In this document: piece by piece, positions 59,294-64,000 of the stretch | How the letters are laid out: every line of letters starts with the position of its first letter | Numbering within the stretch: the first letter of the stretch is position 1 | Assembly: GCF_001894925.1 (NCBI RefSeq) | Contig: NZ_BCXD01000019.1 | Location: 1 to 64,000 of the forward strand | Direction: 5' to 3' | DNA from: Rhodococcus rhodnii NBRC 100604 | GTDB taxonomy: Bacteria; Actinomycetota; Actinomycetes; Mycobacteriales; Mycobacteriaceae | Length of the DNA: 64,000 bases | Made by a program: the position numbers and the translations under genes | The notes under the pieces: model-generated | Seen by the model: only the letters and a program-made list of their open reading frames with translations | The model's database searches: none | What the model was told of the DNA's origin: nothing

Positions 59294-61159
59294 GTGGGGA
59301 GCGTCGTGACGACGAACAGCATCGAGAGATCGAACGGCATCACGGCATCGAACAGCATCGAGGGCCGTGGAACAACGGACCGAGGGTCCGGAGTCAGGGC
59401 GCTGGTGGAACTGGTCCGGCCCCACCGCAAGGTCGTCGCCGTCGGGCTTCTTCTCGGCCTGGCGGGATCCTTCGGGGCCCTCGCGCAGCCGATGGCGGCC
59501 CGCGTCATTCTCGATGCCGTCGCCGCGGGAACCGGCTTCCTCGCGCCGCTGTCGGTTCTGATCGCCCTCCTCGTGGCGGGATCGGTCATGTCCGGCGCGC
59601 AGATGTTCCTGCTCGAGCGGGCAGGCGAACGCATCGTTCTGGGCCTGCGCCTGCGTCTCGTTCGCCGACTGCTCCACCTCAGGGTGCAGGAGTACGACCG
59701 CAGGCAGACCGGCGACCTGCTCTCCAAGGCGGGCTCGGACACGACGCTGCTGCGTTCGGTGCTCACGGCCGGCGTCCTCGATGCCGTGCCGGGAATCGTG
59801 ACGGTGATCGGCGCGATCGGCCTCATGGCGTATCTCGACTGGATTCTCCTCGTCGTCGTCCTCGGGGTGATGCTGGCGGTGATGCTGGTCGTCGCCCCGG
59901 CTCTGGCACGGATCAAGGATGCGACCCACTCGGCACAGGACCACGTCGGACTGATGACCTCGGCCCTCGAACGGGCCCTCGGAGCCGTGCGCACCGTCAA
60001 GGCCGGCGGAATGCAGGACACCGAGGCGGACCTGATCGGCTCCCATGCCGAGAACGCGTACGCCGCCGGCATCCGAACCGCGAGACTCGACACGCTCGTG
60101 GGCGTAGGAACCGGTGTCGCACTGGAACTCTCCTTCCTCGCCGTCATGGGGGTCGGCGGCTATCGCGTGGCCAGCGGCGCCCTGCCTGCCGCCGACCTGA
60201 TCGCCTTCCTCCTGTACGTCATGTATCTCGCCTCCCCGATCCTGGTGATCACCGTCGCGGTGACGCAGCTGCAGAAGGCATTCGCTGCGCTCGCCCGGAT
60301 CGCCGAGGCCGACGACATGGAGACCGAGTTCCCCGACGTCACGACGGTGAACACGCCCGCCCCCACCCCGCCGCGCGCATCCCGGCACCAGGGGTCGGCG
60401 GCCGAGGACACACCGCAGACGCCGCCCGAGGTGGAGTTCGATCAGGTCACCTTTGCCTACCGGACGGGCGAGCCCGTACTGAAAAACGTGTCGTTCCGGA
60501 TCTCTCCCGGCAGCAGGACGGCCGTCGTCGGGCCTTCCGGAGTGGGCAAGACGACCGTCCTGAACCTGCTCGAACGCTTCTACACGCCCACGTCCGGACG
60601 CGTCCTGCTCGACGGCCGGGACATCGCGACGATCCCGCTGGACCGGCTTCGCGCCCGCATCGGGTACGTCGAGCAGGGTGCGCCCGTGCTCGACGGCACG
60701 CTCCGCGAGAACCTGGTCTACGGGATTCGCCGTGAGGTCTCCGAGCGCGAACTCCTGCGCGTGGTTCGCGCGGTCCGGCTGGACGAGGTGATCGCGGGTC
60801 TCGGCGAGGGGTTGAACAGCCCTGTGGGAGAGCGTGGTTCGCAGCTGTCGGGCGGCGAGCGGCAGCGGGTGGCGGCTGCGCGGCTGTTGCTGCGCCGTCC
60901 CGGACTCGTCCTCCTGGACGAGGCGACCTCGCAACTGGACTCGCTCAACGAGTCGGCCGTTCACGAAGCCTTCGACGACGCGACCGCGCACGCGACGACG
61001 ATCGTCGTCGCCCACCGGTTGTCCACCGTCGTGTCGGCAGACCGGATCATGGTTCTGGAAGGCGGGGGCGTGCGTGCCGTCGGCACCCACGCCGAACTCA
61101 TGGCGACCGACGACTTCTACCAGGACCTCGCGCGCGGGCAACTGCTGCCCCAACACTGA
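59294..61159 (+). CDS. ABC exporter half-transporter, fused membrane and ATPase domains, 621 aa
   Basis: Type I ABC exporter subunit. Six helices span residues ~45-330 (VVAVGLLLGLAGSFGALAQP; LVAGSVMSGAQMFLLERAGE; LDWILLVVVLGVMLAVMLVV). The nucleotide-binding domain follows a ~45-residue Pro/Thr linker: Walker A GPSGVGKTTVLNLLERF, signature LSGGERQRVAAARLLL, Walker B LVLLDEATSQLDS, H-loop VVAHRLSTV. GTG 59294 has GGGGAG 8 bases ahead; GTG 59306 is a close alternative. The first ~30 residues contain a NSIE repeat. Only one half-transporter is present, so it should homodimerise. Substrate unknown. Confidence 0.92.
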   Translation: MGSVVTTNSIERSNGITASNSIEGRGTTDRGSGVRALVELVRPHRKVVAVGLLLGLAGSFGALAQPMAARVILDAVAAGTGFLAPLSVLIALLVAGSVMSGAQMFLLERAGERIVLGLRLRLVRRLLHLRVQEYDRRQTGDLLSKAGSDTTLLRSVLTAGVLDAVPGIVTVIGAIGLMAYLDWILLVVVLGVMLAVMLVVAPALARIKDATHSAQDHVGLMTSALERALGAVRTVKAGGMQDTEADLIGSHAENAYAAGIRTARLDTLVGVGTGVALELSFLAVMGVGGYRVASGALPAADLIAFLLYVMYLASPILVITVAVTQLQKAFAALARIAEADDMETEFPDVTTVNTPAPTPPRASRHQGSAAEDTPQTPPEVEFDQVTFAYRTGEPVLKNVSFRISPGSRTAVVGPSGVGKTTVLNLLERFYTPTSGRVLLDGRDIATIPLDRLRARIGYVEQGAPVLDGTLRENLVYGIRREVSERELLRVVRAVRLDEVIAGLGEGLNSPVGERGSQLSGGERQRVAAARLLLRRPGLVLLDEATSQLDSLNESAVHEAFDDATAHATTIVVAHRLSTVVSADRIMVLEGGGVRAVGTHAELMATDDFYQDLARGQLLPQH

Positions 61160-61189
61160 TCGGCGCGCGATGCGGCAGGGGCGAGGACG

Positions 61190-62482
61190 TCACTGCCGAG
61201 CGGGGTGCTCCTCCGCGGGGCGAACCGGGTCGCGTGCGACGGGGCACGACATGCAGCGTGGCCCGCCGCGGCCCGATCCGAGTTCGGAGCCACGGATCCG
61301 CAGGACTTCGATCCCCGCGTCCTCGAGGCGCGCGTTGGTCTCGACGTTGCGCTCGTACGCGACCACGACGCCGGGTTCGAGTGCTAGAGTGTTGTTTCCG
61401 TCGTCCCACTGTTCGCGTTCGGCGACGACGTCGTCGAGTCCCGTGTCGATCACGCGCAGCTTGCCGATGCCCATCGCGTCGGCGGCGGCGTCGAGGAAGG
61501 GTGCGCCACCGTCGATACCGACCCCTCCCCCGTCGGTACGACGAATGGTGAACGCCGTCAGTTGGTCTCGCGCAGCCGGGTACATGACGACGGCGTCGGT
61601 GTCGACCATCGTGCAGACGGTGTCGAGGTGCATCGTCGCCCGCTGCTGCGCAATCGGCACGACGAGCACGGTGTGGGCGAGTTCGTCGTCGAAGACGCTG
61701 CGCGCGAGCGCTTCCGCACCGGCCGGGGTGGTCCGTTCGCCCACTCCGATCGCGAGGACGCCGGGCGCGAGCAGCAGGACGTCGCCGCCCTCGACGGGCG
61801 CGGTCCGTGACTCGTACGCGCGTCGCACCCCGTGGAACCGCGGGTGGTGCGCGTAGATCAGGTCGGTGACGGACGCCTCGCGCACCCGGGCACGCATCGC
61901 GAGCGACGTGATCGCGACACGATGCCCGATCCACACCGAGGAGTCGCGCGTGAACATCAGATTCGGCAGTGGGTCGATCACGAAGTCGGCTCCGTGGTGC
62001 ATGCGCCGCACGAGCGACGGCGAAGCGGCATCCGGCGGCAACTCGTCGAACGTCATCCCCGACGTGAGGACGTGCGCGAGTTCGGCCGCGGGGAGCGTGC
62101 GCAGATGCGCGGCGAGGTCGCGCGCGAGCCCGGAGCCCGTCCGGCGCTCGTCGACGGCCGCCCCGATCCCCTGCATCCGCGCGGCGCCGCTCACGGTGAA
62201 CGCCTCGGTGAGCAGGTCGGCCAGCAGCAGCACCTCGATCCCGCGGCCGCGTAGGAGGTCGGCGAACGCGTCGTGCTCGGCCTGCGCGCGGTCGACCCAC
62301 GGCAGCCCGTCGAACAGCAACTGATCGAGGTTGCGGGGCGTGAGCCTGCGCAACTCGTCGCCCGGACGATGGAGAATCACCGTCCGCAGCGTCCCGACCT
62401 CCGAATCGACACCGAGAGCCGGGGAGACGGCACCGGGGGCAGAGTCGACACCGAGGGGACGTTCTTCTCCGACCGCGTTCAT
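61190..62482 (-). CDS. arcA: arginine deiminase, 430 aa
   Basis: Converts arginine to citrulline and ammonia. Seen are [17 protein letters not shown] near residue 35, [15 protein letters not shown] near 175, VEGGDVLLL near 230, [10 protein letters not shown] near 290 (catalytic His) and the catalytic Cys in [13 protein letters not shown] near 412. No arcB or arcC is beside it, as in M. tuberculosis, where arcA (Rv1001) stands alone next to pmt. It converges with the ABC exporter and is followed by a short gap to the GNAT gene on the same strand. Confidence 0.95.
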   Translation of the reverse strand: MNAVGEERPLGVDSAPGAVSPALGVDSEVGTLRTVILHRPGDELRRLTPRNLDQLLFDGLPWVDRAQAEHDAFADLLRGRGIEVLLLADLLTEAFTVSGAARMQGIGAAVDERRTGSGLARDLAAHLRTLPAAELAHVLTSGMTFDELPPDAASPSLVRRMHHGADFVIDPLPNLMFTRDSSVWIGHRVAITSLAMRARVREASVTDLIYAHHPRFHGVRRAYESRTAPVEGGDVLLLAPGVLAIGVGERTTPAGAEALARSVFDDELAHTVLVVPIAQQRATMHLDTVCTMVDTDAVVMYPAARDQLTAFTIRRTDGGGVGIDGGAPFLDAAADAMGIGKLRVIDTGLDDVVAEREQWDDGNNTLALEPGVVVAYERNVETNARLEDAGIEVLRIRGSELGSGRGGPRCMSCPVARDPVRPAEEHPARQ

Positions 62483-62497
62483 CCGTCCACGGTAGAA

Positions 62498-62971
62498 CTA
62501 CCGATCCGCCGGCGCGCGCTCTCCGTCGTGGCGCATCGGGATGTGGTCGATTCCGGCCTCGACGTAGCCGGGTCCGGTCGTCTCGAAGCCGAACCTGCGG
62601 TACCAGCCCTCGAGGTACGCCTGCGCGCTGATCTCGACGGGACCGGCGACGTCGGCGAGCGCAGCACGGATCAGCGCGGCGGCGACGCCCCTCCCCCGCG
62701 CATCCCTCGCGGTGGCGACGCGGCCCAGGTGTGCGGCGGCGGGATCGTCGCGCAGCACGCGGAGCGTTGCGAGCACCCGGCCGTCGCGATCGTCGGCCCA
62801 GTACAGCGTGGTCGTGGTCTCGAGATCGCGGTCGTCGAGTTCCCGCTCGTCGACGATGCGCTGTTCGTGCACGAAGACGTCCGTGCGCAGCGCCATGATC
62901 CGGTAGAGCGTCACGGGATCGAGGTCGCGCAGCAGCGCGCGGGAGATGCCGATCGAGTCGTCGAGTGCCAC
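62498..62971 (-). CDS. GNAT N-acetyltransferase, ElaA-like, 157 aa
   Basis: ALRTDVFVHEQRIVDERELD near residue 28 is characteristic of ElaA-type GNATs, followed by LATLRVLRD, the acetyl-CoA loop GRVATARDARGRGVAAALIR near 85 and a C-terminal AQAYLEGWYRRFGFETTG. The start is GTG 62971. It ends 15 bases before the arcA start, so the pair may be co-transcribed. Substrate unknown. Confidence 0.88.
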   Translation of the reverse strand: MALDDSIGISRALLRDLDPVTLYRIMALRTDVFVHEQRIVDERELDDRDLETTTTLYWADDRDGRVLATLRVLRDDPAAAHLGRVATARDARGRGVAAALIRAALADVAGPVEISAQAYLEGWYRRFGFETTGPGYVEAGIDHIPMRHDGERAPADR

Positions 62972-63064
62972 GTCGGCACCCTACGACGCGGGCGCGACGA
63001 GGCGAGCGAGACGCGACGCCACCCACCACCCCACGTGCTGTGAGATGTGGATCACAGTAGTGTG

Positions 63065-64000
63065 GTGACTCCGACGAAGCGCACGGCGTCCCCGAACCCT
63101 ACGGAGCGCCGCGACGGCATCGAGCCCGGTACCGAGCCGGACGACACCGAGGAGGCCCTCGTGTACGAAACTCCGTTGCGGCCGAGTTCGCCTCGACCGG
63201 GTACCCGCCCGACCGTCTTCCTCGCCGACGACATGACGCCCGTCGAAGCAGAGGTCTTCGAGGAATGGCTCCGGGCACGAAGCAACGGCGACGGCGTCGA
63301 GGTCGTCCGCACGACGTCCACCGATCTCGAGACGCTCGCACTGCGGACCGACGACCCGCTGCTCACCCCGGTGCGTGCCGTGTGGGTCTCCGATCCCGTC
63401 GTCGACACGTCGGGTGATCTGCGCGCGCTGCTCGGAGATCCGCTGCGGGTCGGCAGGCGGCGGCAGAAGAAGGCGCGCCGCACGAACCCGAGCAGCTGCC
63501 GGATCATCGCCGGCGAACCCGCCACCCTCGACGTCCTGCGCGAACGCCACGACGACTGCGACGGAACGTCGCTCGCGACGTTCATCGTCCGGCGCGCCCA
63601 TCTCGCGCTCGAACGCAGCGAACGCGCGATCCTCGGCTCGGAGTTCAAGGTGTCGCGGTTCGTCGTCGAGGAGATCACCGGCTCGAAGCGCTTCCGCGAC
63701 GGTGCGCTGCGCCTCGCGCGCGAACTCGGCCGCACCCGCTCGGACGTGCGCGAGCACGCCGTCGCGGCGCTCGAGGAGATGATCGCGACGCAGAGCCGGC
63801 GCGCGACCGTCGTGTGGAGCAGGCTCGGCCGCTACTTCGCTCGCGCGTACCGGCTCGACGTCGACACCACGAATCTCGACGAGATCCGCGAGCTGGGTTC
63901 ACGGCATTCGCTCGTGTTCCTCCCGAGTCACCGCTCGTACCTCGATCCGCTGGTGCTGCGCCCCGCGCTCACGACCCACGGCCTGCCACTCAATCACGTG
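63065..64000 (+). CDS. plsB: glycerol-3-phosphate 1-O-acyltransferase PlsB, N-terminal part (runs off the window)
   Basis: Open frame to the window edge, 312 codons seen. After a ~45-residue disordered start come RPTVFLADDMTPVEAEVFEE, then VRAVWVSDPVVDTSGDLRAL and RIIAGEPATLDVLRERHDDC, and near the end LPSHRSYLDPLVLRP, the HxxxxD acyltransferase block I of PlsB. The enzyme makes lysophosphatidic acid at the membrane, the first step of glycerolipid synthesis. The start is uncertain: GTG 63065 or GTG 63062, without a clear ribosome site. The C-terminal two-thirds is outside. Confidence 0.85.
   Translation, partial: MTPTKRTASPNPTERRDGIEPGTEPDDTEEALVYETPLRPSSPRPGTRPTVFLADDMTPVEAEVFEEWLRARSNGDGVEVVRTTSTDLETLALRTDDPLLTPVRAVWVSDPVVDTSGDLRALLGDPLRVGRRRQKKARRTNPSSCRIIAGEPATLDVLRERHDDCDGTSLATFIVRRAHLALERSERAILGSEFKVSRFVVEEITGSKRFRDGALRLARELGRTRSDVREHAVAALEEMIATQSRRATVVWSRLGRYFARAYRLDVDTTNLDEIRELGSRHSLVFLPSHRSYLDPLVLRPALTTHGLPLNHV

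Noticed and set aside
63039-63056. CRP site before plsB
   Set aside because: TGTGA and TCACA are present but separated by 8 bases instead of 6, so it does not fit CRP; kept only as an unnamed palindrome.

Overview
The window is a GC-rich actinobacterial chromosome segment, most likely from a nocardioform member of the Mycobacteriales (Rhodococcus or a close relative). This rests on gene order and marker families, not on a database search. From right to left the conserved genes follow the Mycobacterium tuberculosis Rv1001-Rv1026 block: arcA, pmt, rsmI, metG, tatD, rpfB, ksgA, ispE, a Pks16-like AMP ligase, pth, rplY, an LpqN/LpqT-like gene, prs, glmU, a TetR gene, mfd, mazG, lpqU, eno, ftsB/divIC, DUF501, ppx and a tRNA-Leu. 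Ergothioneine genes, a resuscitation-promoting factor and an LCP protein fit the same group.

Layout. 1-14.1 kb is housekeeping: a cut tRNA-Leu, a small zinc-ribbon protein, then two tightly coupled minus-strand operons (mfd-mazG-lpqU and eno-ftsB-DUF501-ppx, with GTGA/ATGA overlaps), an LCP cell-wall ligase and a TetR regulator, followed on the plus strand by tRNA-Gln, glmU and prs. 14.1-27.6 kb is an accessory insert between prs and rplY. It holds several palindromes, a decayed IdeR-box siderophore-binding lipoprotein gene joined to a start-less solenoid-type ORF, an AGCS amino-acid symporter, a Tat-exported cyclase, the egtABCD ergothioneine operon with a glucose/sorbosone-dehydrogenase-like gene attached, small genes, and a KstD-like flavoprotein. 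27.8-42 kb carries translation and lipid-activation genes (rplY, pth, two AMP ligases, prfC, pnuC, an ABC-F protein) and the rpfB-VKOR-ksgA-(cspA)-ispE group. 42-48.6 kb holds a glutamine/polar amino acid ABC importer, thiI, doxX, tatD and metG. 48.6-64 kb is mixed: a frameshifted membrane-protein gene, two almost identical 13E12-type DUF222/HNH genes in direct repeat flanking rsmI, pmt, a BCCT transporter and arsC, then an ABC exporter, arcA, a GNAT gene and the 5' part of plsB.

The genes cooperate in recognisable blocks: cell-wall precursor supply and wall growth (glmU, LCP, rpfB, lpqU, ftsB), nucleotide supply and genome maintenance (prs, mazG, mfd), redox protection (egtABCD, VKOR), lipid activation and glycerolipid synthesis (two AMP ligases, plsB), and translation or RNA modification (rplY, pth, prfC, ksgA, rsmI, thiI, metG, tRNAs).

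There is no gene-free stretch over 300 bases. The largest gaps (32-244, 14089-14275, 18518-18734, 25179-25424, 41902-42133, 59038-59293) hold only the palindromes or boxes listed, or nothing I could recognise. I found no CRISPR array, prophage or clear new defence system. The most unusual items are the SOS-box HNH repeat pair, the broken iron-uptake gene, the frameshift sitting on a perfect hairpin, and the dehydrogenase-like gene coupled to egtD.
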